64,000 nucleotides of DNA from Cohnella rhizosphaerae (GCF_029525575.1 NZ_JAPDIA010000002.1:310001-374000), one strand, 5' to 3'. Positions 1 to 8,971 are shown, numbered from the stretch's first letter. A program made the numbers and translations. The notes: generated from the sequence alone by a model not told the origin.

Positions 1-58
1 TTGTGGCAAGCTTGTGGGGAAAAGGACGGATGCGTTCTTTATACGAGGAGGACTCCCC

Positions 59-1350
59 ATGAAATTCGATCATCTTCCCCCGGCCGATCAGATTCTCGAG
101 ATGATCGGGCGGATCTACCGGTTCGGCATGACGACGACGTCCGGCGGCAACCTGTCCGTCCTCGATGACGATGGCGATATATGGATCACGCCTGCCGGCG
201 TCGACAAGGGGACGCTGCGCAGGGAGGATATCGTGCGCGTTCGAGCGGACGGTCGCCATGAAGGTCTGCACAAGCCTTCCAGCGAATTTCCCTTTCATCA
301 GGCGATCTACCGCGCGAGACCGGATCTGCGCGCCGTCGTGCATGCGCACCCGCCCGCGCTTGTCTCGTTCAGCATCGTGCGCAAGGTTCCGAACGTCGAC
401 ATGCTGCCCGGCGAGCGCGAGATATGCGGCGATGTCGGCATTGCGCCCTATGCGCTTCCAGGCAGCGCGCAGCTTGGCGCGAATATCGCCGCCGTCTTCG
501 CCGAAGGAAAGCGCTGCGTCATGCTCGAAAACCACGGCATCGTCGTCGGCGGCGTCTCGCTGGCCGACGCCTACAAGGCGTTCGAGACGCTGGAGTTTTG
601 CGCGCGCATGGAGATCCAGGCCGCCGGCTTCGGCCGTCCGCGATCGCTAACGGAAGCGCAGCAGGCGCTGGCGGCGGCAAGCCGTCGCCGAGCTGCCCGA
701 GCTTCCGCCGCGCCTCGTTCCGATGCCGACCGCCGAGCGCGAGGCGCGCGTGCGGATGTGCGATTTTATCCGCCGCTCTTATGAGCAGCGCCTGTTCACG
801 AGCACGCAGGGCACCTTCTCCGTGAAGCTGTCGGAAGACGTCTTTTTAATTACGCCGCACGGACTGGACCGCAAATACCTGGAGCCCGAGGATCTCGTGC
901 TGATCCGGGAGGGCTCGGCCGAGCAAGGCAAACAGCCGAGCCGCTCGATCCTGCTGCACCGGGCGATCTACGCGCAGCAGCCTCACGTAGGCTCGGTGCT
1001 GGTCGCCCATTCGCCCTACACGATGGCGTTCGCCCTGACGGACCGTCCGTTCGAGTCGAAGACGATTCCGGAAGCGTATATTCTGCTGCGCGGGATGCCG
1101 AAGCTGCCGTTCGAGTCCGTCTACGAGGCGGTAGGGGGAGGCGGCGGCGCGATTCAAGCCGGACGTACCGCTCGCGCTCGTCGAGAACAACTGCGTCATC
1201 GCGACGGGCAGCAGCCTGCTGAACGCCTTCGACCGGCTGGAGGTGGCGGAGTACAGCGCCAAATCGATCATCGAATCGGCGAATCTCGGCGCGATCGTCC
1301 ATATGGACGACGACAGCATCCGGGACATCGAGCGGGCGTTCGGGCTGTAA
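59..1350 (+). CDS. Tandem class II aldolase/adducin-family protein (two frameshifts)
   Basis: Class II aldolases and epimerases cleave or isomerise sugar phosphates such as fuculose-1-phosphate or ribulose-5-phosphate, using a metal held by histidines. The ATG at 59 follows a GAGGAGG ribosome site. Copy 1 shows the metal-binding HAHP at about residues 95-98 and ENHG at 157-160. A second, more divergent copy begins near 723 (VAHSPYTMAF, then LVENNCVIATG). The reading frame shifts by one surplus base near 675 and again in a G5 run near 1137; correcting both gives about 430 residues ending at the TAA at 1348. Fuculose-phosphate aldolase is normally a single domain of about 215 residues, so this is a two-domain relative. 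Substrate unknown; the fucosidases elsewhere in the window make a deoxy-sugar role possible only by inference. Confidence 0.75.
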
Positions 1351-1383
1351 CGGTCTATCTACGGCTTTTGCCAAAATATAAAG

Positions 1384-1418
1384 GCGCTGACGGAGCATCC
1401 GCTTCGGCAGCGCTTTTT
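1384..1418 (+). terminator. Rho-independent terminator after the aldolase gene
   Basis: GCGCTG and CAGCGC arms with two internal mismatches close a stem over 1384-1413, followed by T5. It lies 34 bases past the aldolase stop. Confidence 0.65.
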
Positions 1419-1439
1419 GCTTTTACCGATTCAGCGTTT

Positions 1440-1476
1440 AAAATCGACAGGTAACGCTCTTCAGCGCCTCTTCGGC
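1440..1476 (+). repeat. Solitary copy of the AGGTAACGCT repeat
   Basis: AAAATCGACAGGTAACGCT followed by CTTCAGCGCC closely matches the three-unit array at 30173-30310. The core CGCT-CTTC-AGCG is a short hairpin. The rest of 1419-1728 shows no gene; a stretch near 1515-1560 resembles 56538-56580. Confidence 0.6.
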
Positions 1477-1728
1477 TTGGAATGCGCCACGGTAGCAGAA
1501 TGCAGGCGCCGGGAAGTGATACCGGACTCAGATGACGCTATTTCATACAAAACGGCAGAAATTTTGCAAACAAGTACTGCTCGTAGCCAATCTACTAGCG
1601 CATCTTCCTCCCCGGAGAGTTGAGGGCACGCTTGAGAAGCGAAAGGTGTTAGATGGTCGCCGCCATGAAGGCGATTTTGAGGGTGGCAGATGCGAATAGG
1701 CGCAAAAAAAGCCCCGCCTCATCTAAGC

Positions 1729-3028
1729 TACGACAACACCACTTTTAATTTAGATTTGGTCATGCCTCATTTAGTTGTAGTTCGCTTACTTGTACAGGAT
1801 GCGCTGCGGCTTCAAGCGCTTGGGGCGAATCCGCGGCCGTCCTCCCTTTTTTGCGCCGTCCCCGGCTTGTTCGTTCCTTTGGGCGGTGGAGCACCGCGAG
1901 CAAGGCCTCCATCGGCTTTCTCAGATACGCCCTGAGCAGGGTGATGAACTCGCCGCGATCCATCGTCGGTGCATGCCCTTGCCGCCATAGCTCCACCAGC
2001 AAATAGGCGATGAGATTCAAGTAGATTTGGTTCCATACGGCTTGTTCTTTGGTGCTGTACAGTTTCTTCAGGCGTAGCTGTTGCTTCATAAACTTAAAGA
2101 AAAGTTCCACCTTCCACCGGTAACGATACATCTGCGCGATATCCTCAGCCGAAACGTCGAAGCGATTGGTGAGCGCCCGTACACGGTGCGACTTTCCTTT
2201 TTTGATCCGTGAACGAATAAGTCACCAGCCGAAAAATTCCCGTTTCACCTGTTTTCGAATCGGTCAGCTCGACCTGTGCATCCTGTTCGATGGAAGGGCC
2301 GACATCCTCTTTTTGAAGGATGACTTTCACTTTACTATTGGCCTTCAGCCGTGCCACAAAGCGAATCTTCTCCCGGTTCCAACGCAGGAACTGTCCGTAG
2401 TCGATATAGCCGCGGTCCAGTAGGTGCGTGGCTTCACTGCGCGTCACTAGGGCTCCGGTCACTTCCGCGTCCAGGTCGGCCACACAAGCTGTCGATAGCA
2501 CCACGCGGCTGGGTACTGCGCTTTTTTCGCCGGTCAGGTCCAAGCTGACGTGCATTTTAACGGCGTTGTGGCCCTTTTGCTGGTAAGCCCACTCGCCGCG
2601 GACTTTTCCCAACGTGAGGACAGTCGCATCTACGGCAGCCAGCGGACCAAAATGCTTCAGCGGACGTGGCAGTCCGAAGGTTTGAGCATACCGCGCCACC
2701 AAGTCCGTATACGTCTGTTTCAGCACATCGGTTGACAGCTGACGCAACCTGCGGTTGAGCGCTGAACCGTCGATTGACGAAAGGTTCGTCCATTTCTGCA
2801 TCCAGGGTGTACTGGATAAGTGTTGCGCAATCTCACCCACGGCATTTCGCTTCTGCAGGATCCCTTCCAGATAGAGAAGCGTTGTGTTCCAAGCAAAGAG
2901 CTTTTTCGCATAGGCATCGCTCTTTAAAGCGGTATTGTGCTGTCCCAACACCCCTAAAACTTGACGAACAACCCTTTCATTGCTTACGATTGTATTCAAG
3001 AGGTCTCCTTACCGTAGGTGTTGTCGTA
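1729..3028 (-). mobile_element. IS4-family insertion sequence
   Basis: A single transposase gene is enclosed by a perfect 12-bp inverted repeat: TACGACAACACC at 1729-1740 and GGTGTTGTCGTA at 3017-3028. The true ends may extend a few bases further outward, where similarity between the two sides is weak. I could not identify a target-site duplication. Confidence 0.75.
1760..2999 (-). CDS. IS4-family DDE transposase (frameshifted)
   Basis: The transposase cuts and joins the ends of the element. The first part (2999 down to about 2200) carries the first two acidic residues in AAVDATVLTLG and LLDRGYIDYG. The second part (about 2195 down to 1760) carries the YREK signature Y-x2-R-x3-E-x6-K in YRYRWKVELFFKFMK. 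The parts are joined by KSHRVRALTNRF, readable only if one A is dropped from the A6 run near 2200 (T6 on the plus strand). About 410 residues in total. The shift may be a read error, true inactivation or, less likely, recoding; the slip needed is +1, unlike the usual -1 slip at A-AAA-AAG in IS3 elements. Confidence 0.8.
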
Positions 3029-3111
3029 AACTCTACGTTACAGGAGCCTCTTTCTTTTGTAAAATTCCCCTCCTTTTCCTACCTCACTCGAGTCTTTGCA
3101 AAATTTCTGAC

Positions 3112-3270
3112 AAAACGGTGCAATTTCGATCATTACGGACTGGAGAGTCGTTATTCACCCGGATCCAGGCTAAAAAAAGGTCTCCAATCCCGCAATAAAG
3201 GCTCCTGAGTCTGCGAGCAGGCTGCAGAGCATGATAGAAACAAAAATAAGGTTTCCTTGGTCCGTCCGTT
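3112..3270 (+). repeat. Dispersed ~160-bp intergenic repeat, copy 1
   Basis: This stretch aligns along its length, at a rough 75-80% identity by eye, with 8552-8711. Shared landmarks in order are ATTACGGACTGG / GTTACGGACCGG, CGTTATT, CCCGGATCCAGGCTAAAAAA, AATCCCGCAATAA and a final GGTCCGT. There is no convincing reading frame. It lies just outside the IS right end. Confidence 0.6.
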
Positions 3271-3334
3271 GCGCGCCATTGCGCAATCAAGGGCGTAGTC
3301 GGCTTAAATAATTGCATTTATAATGATTTATATC

Positions 3335-3406
3335 TAACTCATAAATACATTGACCGAAATAACGAATGGGGATATACTGTCGTTAATATAACTCAGATAT
3401 GAGTTA
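3335..3406 (+). promoter_or_regulatory. Operator: TAACTCA half-site and palindrome around the promoter
   Basis: TAACTCAGATATGAGTTA at 3389-3406 is a perfect inverted repeat with 7-bp arms and a 4-bp centre, lying just after the -10 box. A single TAACTCA half-site lies at 3335-3341, upstream of the -35 box. The placement is typical of a repressor site. The GntR-type regulator encoded at 5605 is the obvious candidate ligand-responsive binder (inference). Confidence 0.6.
3350..3378 (+). promoter_or_regulatory. SigmaA-type promoter of the hydrolase operon
   Basis: TTGACC at 3350-3355 and TATACT at 3373-3378 are separated by exactly 17 bases, about 70 bases ahead of the hydrolase start. Confidence 0.65.
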
Positions 3407-3444
3407 GAAATTTGAAGCAAACGGCGAAAAGGAGCCTGCGCGTC

Positions 3445-4487
3445 ATGGCCTATATTTTATCCGAAGTGAACAAAAGCGGACTGCCGCCGCTGCTGGCGGG
3501 CATTGCCGACAACACCCAGTGGCTGGAAAAGCGGAAGCGCATTCGCGAAACGTGGCTGTCGTATATCGGAGAGCTGCCGGAGCGTCCGCCGGTCAACCTC
3601 CGCTATGTGTCCGCAACGGAGGAAGCGGGTTATACCCGCCACCGCGTCGCGTACGATACGGTTTACGGCGACACCGTGCCCGCTTACTTGCTCGTGCCGG
3701 CCGCGCCTGCGGAAGGCTCCCGTCCGCAGGCGCGCTATCCGGCCGTCCTGGCGCTGCATCCCACGCACGAGATCGGCAAGGACGACATCGCGATCGTGCC
3801 GGGCCGGCCGAACCGCGGCTATGCCGTCGAGCTCGTCCTTCGCGGGTACGTCGTGCTCGCGCCGGACGCGCTCACGGCGGGAGAGCGGGTTTATCCCGGC
3901 TATCCGGCGTTCGACAGCACCGCGTTCTACGAAGCGCATCCGGCTTGGTCGACCGTCGCCAAGAACGCGACCGATCATATGCAGGGCCTCGACGTCCTCG
4001 AATCCTTGGCGTTCGTCGACCGGCGCGCGATCGGAGCGATCGGCCATTCCTTCGGGGGCTACAACGCTTATTTTCTCGCCGGCCTGGACGATCGCGTCCG
4101 CGCCGTCGTCTCCAGCTGCGGCTTCAGCCCCTTCGCGGGCGACCCGCATCCGGATCATTGGGGATACCGGTCGTATCCGTACACGCATATTCCGAAGGTG
4201 AGCGCGGATTTGCGGGAGGACCGCATCCCGTTCGACTTCCACGAGATCGCCGCGCTGTGCGCACCCGTACCGTTCTTTAACTATGCCGGGCAGCAGGACG
4301 CCATCTTTCCTCATTGGCGTTCGGTCGCGGAAGGGATGGGGGGAACTGGCAAAGCTGTACCGCCTGCTCGGCCGAGCGGATCGGTTCCGCTTCTGCCTCG
4401 GGGGAAGGCGAGCACGATTTTCCCGAAGAGATCCGCTTGCTGGCATACCGATTCCTGGACCGCTGGCTGAACAAAGAAGGAGAATGA
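3445..4487 (+). CDS. Alpha/beta hydrolase, acetylxylan-esterase/dienelactone-hydrolase type (two frameshifts)
   Basis: Predicted cytoplasmic ester hydrolase: there is no signal peptide. The ATG at 3445 has AAGGAG nine bases upstream. The nucleophile elbow GHSFGG puts Ser at residue 202; the acid is likely Asp in GQQDAIF and the base His in GEGEHDF. Single surplus G bases in G6 near 4336 and G5 near 4403 break the frame; corrected, the protein ends RWLNKEGE at the TGA at 4485, about 346 residues. The dehydrogenase gene starts four bases later, so the two are co-transcribed from the promoter at 3350. Substrate unknown. Confidence 0.75.
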
Positions 4488-4491
4488 TCCG

Positions 4492-5490
4492 ATGAACCCG
4501 CTGAAAATCGTCATGCTGCAAAGCCGTCATTTTACGGACCGCATCTTCACCGAAGCGCATCTGGCGCGAATCCGGCAGCTCGGCGAGCTGGTCGTCAACG
4601 AGACCGTCGGCAACCCGACGCCCGAGCGCGCAGCCGAGCTGGCCGAAGGCGCGGACGTCATCGTCACGTCTTGGGGCTGTCCGCCGCTCGACGCGCACAT
4701 TCTCGACCGCTGTCCAAAGCTCGGGATCGTCCTGCATGCGGCCGGCTCGGTCAAGCCGATCCTGAGTCCTGCGCTTCACGCGCAAGGCGTCCGCGTCGGC
4801 ACGGCGAACGAAGCGCTGGCGCGCGGCGTGGCGGAGACGGCGCTCGGCCTCGCGATCGTATCGCTCAAGAACATGTGGCAGCTGGCCCGCAATACGCGCG
4901 AAGGCGAATGGGAAAAACAGCGGGAGCGCGTACGGGAGCTGTACGGGGTCACCGTCGGCGTCATCGGCGCCGGACTGTCGGGCCGTCAATTGATCAAGCT
5001 GCTGCAAGCGTTCGAGGTCCGGGCGCTCGTCTACGATCCCTTCGTAAGCGAAGCCGACATCGCCGGCATGGGCGCGGAGAAGGTCGAGCTGGACGCGCTG
5101 CTGACCGGGTCGGACGTCGTCTCGATACATGCGCCGTCGATCCCGGAGACGGATCGCATGATGAACGCGCGCACGCTCGGCCTGATGAAGGACGACGCGA
5201 TCCTCATCAATACGGCGCGCGGCTCGCTCGTCGACGAGGAAGCGCTGGCGACGGAGCTGCGTAAAGGCAGGCTGTGGGCATGCATCGACGTCACGGATCC
5301 CGAGCCGCCTGCGGCCGACCATCCGTTTCGCTCGCTGCCGAACGTCACGTTGCTCCCGCATATCGCGGGCGCCGAGAACAACGGCCTGCACCGGATCGGC
5401 GCCTATATCGCGAGCGAGGCCGAGCGATACGCGGCGGGCGCGCCGCTTCGGGGAGAGGTCGACGTATCCCAGCTGTTCAGACTGGCCTAG
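4492..5490 (+). CDS. D-2-hydroxyacid dehydrogenase family protein
   Basis: NAD-dependent interconversion of 2-hydroxy and 2-keto acids is the family reaction (relatives of SerA, glyoxylate and phosphonate dehydrogenases). The protein is intact, 332 residues. The Rossmann motif GVIGAGLSG is at about 157-164, with the acidic residue of YDPF after it favouring NAD over NADP. The catalytic trio is visible as Arg243 (NTARG), Glu271 (DPEP) and His290 (LPHIAG). It follows the hydrolase by four bases, suggesting that the hydrolase product or a derivative is oxidised here. The specific substrate cannot be told. Confidence 0.85.
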   Translation: MNPLKIVMLQSRHFTDRIFTEAHLARIRQLGELVVNETVGNPTPERAAELAEGADVIVTSWGCPPLDAHILDRCPKLGIVLHAAGSVKPILSPALHAQGVRVGTANEALARGVAETALGLAIVSLKNMWQLARNTREGEWEKQRERVRELYGVTVGVIGAGLSGRQLIKLLQAFEVRALVYDPFVSEADIAGMGAEKVELDALLTGSDVVSIHAPSIPETDRMMNARTLGLMKDDAILINTARGSLVDEEALATELRKGRLWACIDVTDPEPPAADHPFRSLPNVTLLPHIAGAENNGLHRIGAYIASEAERYAAGAPLRGEVDVSQLFRLA

Positions 5491-5540
5491 CGGTCGTATT
5501 GACACTGCGCGAAGCGGGCAACTAAGATAAGAAGAACATC

Positions 5541-5580
5541 GGATTCCGACTCGCCTGCGGGTGCGCGAATCCTTTTATTT
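5541..5580 (+). terminator. Rho-independent terminator after the dehydrogenase
   Basis: GGATTC (5541) pairs with GAATCC (5567-5572), with further pairing inside, followed by TTTTATTT. It separates the dehydrogenase from the regulator gene. Confidence 0.6.
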
Positions 5581-5604
5581 CTTGGGGGCGGCAGGGAGAT
5601 CGAC

Positions 5605-7008
5605 ATGAAAACGAAGCATAGCCGCAAAACGTTCCGGGTGCGTCAGGAAGAAATGTTGAACCGCCTGAGACAGGACATCCTCGAAGGCGTTCGCAAGCCG
5701 GGGGGAGTTCCTGCCCTCGGAGAAGGATCTGTCGGACCGGTTTGCGCTCAGCAACAAAATCGTGCGGGACGTGCTGGCCGCGCTTGCCGCAGAGGGATTG
5801 ATCGAAAAAAAAGCCGCGGATCGGGAGCGTCGTCTTGCAACGGCGCGAGCCGGAACGCATCATCGTGAAGCTCGGCTACCACGAGTCGACGCTGCGGGAG
5901 ACCGAGCTGAAGGCGCTTCTGGCCGGCTTCGAAGCGTTGTATCCGCATATTCGGGTGCAGGAGGTCATCCTGCCCGGCTACGATCCGCAGGTGCTGAAGC
6001 CTTATCTCGCGCATGGGCTGATCGACGCGCTGACGCTTAACGACGCCGAGCTTCGGGCGTTCGAACAGTCCGGGGACGCGGACAGCCTGCTGCCGCTTGA
6101 ATCGAACGCCGAGTTTTACCCGTTTTTGACCGATGCGATGACGTCCGGCGGGGCGCTGCTCGCGAGACCGTTTACGTTCAGCCCGACGATTCTCTGCTAC
6201 AACCGGGATCACTTCCGGGAACGGGCGCTGTGGGAGCCGGACAGCGGCTGGGGCTGGGACGAGCTGTTTCGCGCCGCCGATCGGCTCACGGTGTCCCAGG
6301 AGCGGGCCGGCTTTCATTTTTCGGCCACCCAGCGCAATCGCATCGCCGTCTTTCTGCTGCAGAGCGGGGCAATGGCCGAACGGGACGAAGCGGGCCGGCT
6401 TCGGATGCGCGGTACGCGGATGCTGGCGGGGGGTTCGCCGCTACAAGGAGATCGTCACGGATCGGCTTAATCCGCTCATGTCCGAGCGGGATGCGGCATT
6501 CCGCGTCGAAGAGATGTTCGCGCAGGGCAAGCTGTCGATGATCGTGACGACGTATTACGGGCTGAACGCGCTCCGGCAAGCCGACTTCGCCTACGATATC
6601 GCGCCGCTGCCCCTGCTGGCGGAGCCGGTGACGCTCGTCATCGCGGTCGGCCTTGCCGTGAACAAGCATTCTTCTCGCGCGGCGGAGGCGCGGCTGCTGG
6701 CGGAGTATTTGACGGGACCGGCCGCGCAGGCGATCATCGGACGCGATACGCTCAGTCTGCCCGCGGCCAGAGGGGCGATCGACGAATCCCGCGTACACGG
6801 TTCAAACGGAGAAGAACCCGGCCTTGCCCGGCCTTCACGATTCGGCATGTACCGGGAGATCATTCCGACGTTCAGGTTCGCGGACGCTCTCGGGCTGAAG
6901 GAACGGGAATGGAGCCGGTTTCTGCCCGAGGTTATGCTGTATCTTTCCGGCTTGCAGTCGGAGGAGGCGTTTTGCGACAAGATCGAAGCGGAAGGATGGT
7001 CTTCGTGA
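5605..7008 (+). CDS. GntR-type DNA-binding domain fused to a solute-binding-protein-like sensor (three frameshifts)
   Basis: The first ~75 residues read as a GntR winged helix (LRQDILEG, then EFLPSEKDLSDRFALS and KIVRDVLAALAAEGLIEKK). The remaining ~390 residues look like a family-1 extracellular solute-binding protein (type II periplasmic-binding fold): FEALYPHIRVQEV, FTFSPTILCYNRDHF, WGWDELFRAADRL, FAQGKLSMIVTTYYG, and a C-terminal EAFCDKIEAEGW. There is no signal peptide or lipobox, so it should be a cytoplasmic sugar-sensing repressor. One surplus base in each of G6 near 5703, A8 near 5810 and G6 near 6428 splits the gene; corrected length is about 466 residues. The likely target is the palindrome at 3389. 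Confidence 0.75.
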
Positions 7009-7033
7009 ACGCCGGCCACCCCTGTTCTACAAA

Positions 7034-7078
7034 CGCGAGTCCCGTTGGCTCGCGCGACCGCCGAAAGGCGGTTTTTTT
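7034..7078 (+). terminator. Double-hairpin terminator
   Basis: CGCGAG/CTCGCG (7034-7054) is followed by ACCGCC-GAAA-GGCGGT (7057-7072) and T6, just past the regulator stop. Confidence 0.85.
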
Positions 7079-7129
7079 ATTAAATAGATCGAAAACATAA
7101 AATTCGGTGTTGGATGCTGCCCTATTTCA

Positions 7130-7148
7130 GGTTGCTTCAGTAGCAACC
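7130..7148. other. Perfect small hairpin
   Basis: GGTTGCT-TCAGT-AGCAACC, seven perfect pairs, without a T run. No gene is recognisable between 7079 and the repeat array. Confidence 0.4.
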
Positions 7149-7177
7149 CAAGAGACGGCTTCACCGAGCGTTTGCCG

Positions 7178-7713
7178 AACGATTCCCGGTTAGAAACGAA
7201 CGAATACGCTGGCACTGTCGCCCCGCCGCCGAAGTCTCGGTTAGGAACAAACTGGCCCTCTTGCGCAATCGCGCGGTCGTCGAAGTCTCGGTTAGGAACA
7301 AACTAGCCCTCTTACGCCATCGCCCCGCCGCCGAAGTCTCGGTTAGGAACAAACTAGCCCTCTTACGCCATCGCTCGGTCATCGAAGTCTCGGTTAGGAA
7401 CAAACTAGCCCTCTTGCGCCATCGCGCGGTCATCGAAGTCTCGGTTAGGAACAAACTGGCCCTCTTGCGCAATCGCGCGGTCGTCGAAGTCTCGGTTAGG
7501 AACAAACTAGCCCTCTTACGCCATCGCCCCGCCGCCGAAGTCTCGGTTAGGAACAAACTAGCCCTCTTACGCCATCGCGCGGTCGTTGAAGTCTCGGTTA
7601 GGAACAAACTAGCCCTCTTGCGCCATCGCGCGGTCATCGAATTCTCGGTTAGGAACAAACTAGCCCTCTTGCGCCATCGCGCGGTCGTTGAAGTCTCGGG
7701 TAGGAACAAACTC
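7178..7713. repeat. 51-bp tandem repeat array, about 10 units
   Basis: GAAGTCTCGG recurs at 7231, 7282, 7333, 7384, 7435, 7486, 7537, 7588, 7639 (as GAATTCTCGG) and 7690, exactly every 51 bases; a decayed unit precedes the first. Each unit contains GGTTAG-GAACAAA-CTAGCC, a 6-bp hairpin kept by G-T pairs where the second arm is CTGGCC. Because 51 is a multiple of three, long frames stay open on both strands, but they have no recognisable start signals or domain content, so I treat this as non-coding. Confidence 0.9.
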
Positions 7714-7854
7714 GTTTTTTTTGTAATTGGATGTTCCAGGAAGAGATTAAGCGCAATTGTGCTCGATCTGGACACGAATAACCCGGGAGCTGGGAGCCGG
7801 GGGCGATAAGTGTTGAAAAGCAGTTAATCGGCGCGCTGATCGGGGCTGGGGAGG

Positions 7855-7941
7855 AAATAAGTGTTCAACCGCAATTATTTGGTTCAAAACCGGGTCAAAA
7901 CGCTCGAAAGTGGGAATTTAATTGCGCTTCAACACTTATTT
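7855..7941. repeat. 23-bp inverted repeat (AAATAAGTGTT family)
   Basis: AAATAAGTGTTCAACCGCAA.. at 7855-7877 is mirrored by a sequence at 7919-7941 ending TTCAACACTTATTT, with two mismatches across 23 bp. A partial direct copy (ATAAGTGTTGAAAAGCAG) lies at 7806 and a hybrid near 7971. Confidence 0.6.
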
Positions 7942-8007
7942 GCCCCAATAGCGTCATGGTCAAAGGAAATAAATGCGTTTCAACAGCTATTGCTAGACGG
8001 TTAGCGT

Positions 8008-8088
8008 AAGCCCGCCAAGCCCGCCAAGCCCGCCAAGCCCGCCAAGCCCGCCAAGCCCGCCAAGCCCGCCAAGCCCGCCAAGCCCGCA
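8008..8088. repeat. 9-bp microsatellite, AAGCCCGCC x 8
   Basis: AAGCCCGCC repeats from 8008 in perfect tandem eight times, with a final unit ending in A. Read on the minus strand it would give Gly-Leu-rich triplets, but no supported gene contains it. Confidence 0.9.
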
Positions 8089-8198
8089 GACCTGTCGTTG
8101 TTCAAGGTTAAATATGGCGGGCACAGGCTTTTCAGCCGATTGGACAAGCCGAAGAGGAAGTTTCTGCAAATCAGCATCCATTTTGCTGAGGTGTTAGA

Positions 8199-8487
8199 AT
8201 GACTCAAAGAAATCCTAATCCTTCGCGTATTCTGATCGCGCACAGGCATCGTCATTCAATCACACCTTGCTGGCGGGCGGCTGTGGAGGCGTTGGCGCGG
8301 TTGGTTGTGCGTTCAGGCGGTCGCGGGCTGCCCGCCGATCGTGCATGTGCTTGATGCAAGGACCGTCAGGGCGACCTTCCCTGACGGTTTTCTTATTGCG
8401 CTGAACGTATCGAATCACGGGGAAATCACAGACTTCACCATGCTGACCACAACGACGTTAGGCGGGAAGTTAGGTTGGCGCGTATGA
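8199..8487 (+). CDS. Possible small hypothetical protein (frameshifted)
   Basis: ATG at 8199 has a plausible GAGGTG ribosome site. The first frame runs MTQRNPNPSRILIAH to about 8320; a one-base shift then allows PPIVHVLDARTVRATFPDG to continue to a TGA at 8485, about 95 residues. The second half faintly recalls short DUF2442-like strands (V-x-ATF-x-DG), but I do not recognise it securely. A perfect terminator-like hairpin at 8362 lies inside it, which argues against coding. Treat as doubtful. Confidence 0.25.
8362..8393 (+). terminator. Terminator-like hairpin
   Basis: ACCGTCAGGG and CCCTGACGGT form ten perfect pairs with a 7-base loop, followed by TTTTCTTATT. It may end a transcript from the 8.0-8.3 kb region. 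Confidence 0.5.
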
Positions 8488-8551
8488 GAACGGCGGACAG
8501 CCGCTGAATGAAAGGCAGACCGGGGCATCGGACACAGGGGACGTTATTCTT

Positions 8552-8711
8552 TAAAAAACGATCCCATTTGCGGTCGTTACGGACCGGAAGGACGTTATTT
8601 ACTCGGATCAAGGCTAAAAAAGGCCCGCAATCCCGCAATAACGGCGCCCGGGTCCGCTGGCGTTCCACGAATCGCGGTAGGAAAAAAGAATAAGGGCTCC
8701 TGGGTCCGTTT
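8552..8711 (+). repeat. Dispersed ~160-bp intergenic repeat, copy 2
   Basis: This is the partner of 3112-3270, sharing GTTACGGACCGG, ACGTTATTTACTCGGATC, GGCTAAAAAAGG, AATCCCGCAATAA and the closing GGTCCGTT. No gene is apparent between 8488 and 9047. Confidence 0.6.
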
Positions 8712-8971
8712 GCTACGTGCCGGCGCGCAAGCAAAAGGCCGCAGGCGGTTTTTAGCCTGTCAGAACGTATAGGAGCAGCGCTTAATATGAACACGGAACC
8801 ACGCAGCCGGGCTTCTCCGGAGAAGTGGGCGCGTCATTTCGTGTTTTCAGGCGGTCGGAGGCGCGTGGCTGTCCGTCGAGCAAGAATAGAATTTCACCTT
8901 CATATTTTTATATACGGTTTAGAAGTTCGCGCTAGGGTTGGAAAGACAGCGACGATGAAATTTATATATAT

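Noticed and set aside
3457..5505. 682-codon open frame on the minus strand
   Set aside because: Shadow of the hydrolase and dehydrogenase genes; its Arg-rich composition has no domain content.
7178..7713. CRISPR array
   Set aside because: Whole 51-bp units repeat with only scattered point changes; there are no spacer-like segments and no cas genes.
7161..7809. Long open frames on both strands across the 51-bp array, giving 17-residue protein repeats
   Set aside because: A repeat length divisible by three keeps any stop-free frame open. No ribosome site, signal or domain is seen, and both strands are equally open.
8001..8255. Small protein ending in Leu-Ala-Gly repeats (minus strand)
   Set aside because: It is produced by the 9-bp microsatellite; no ribosome site and no homology recognised.
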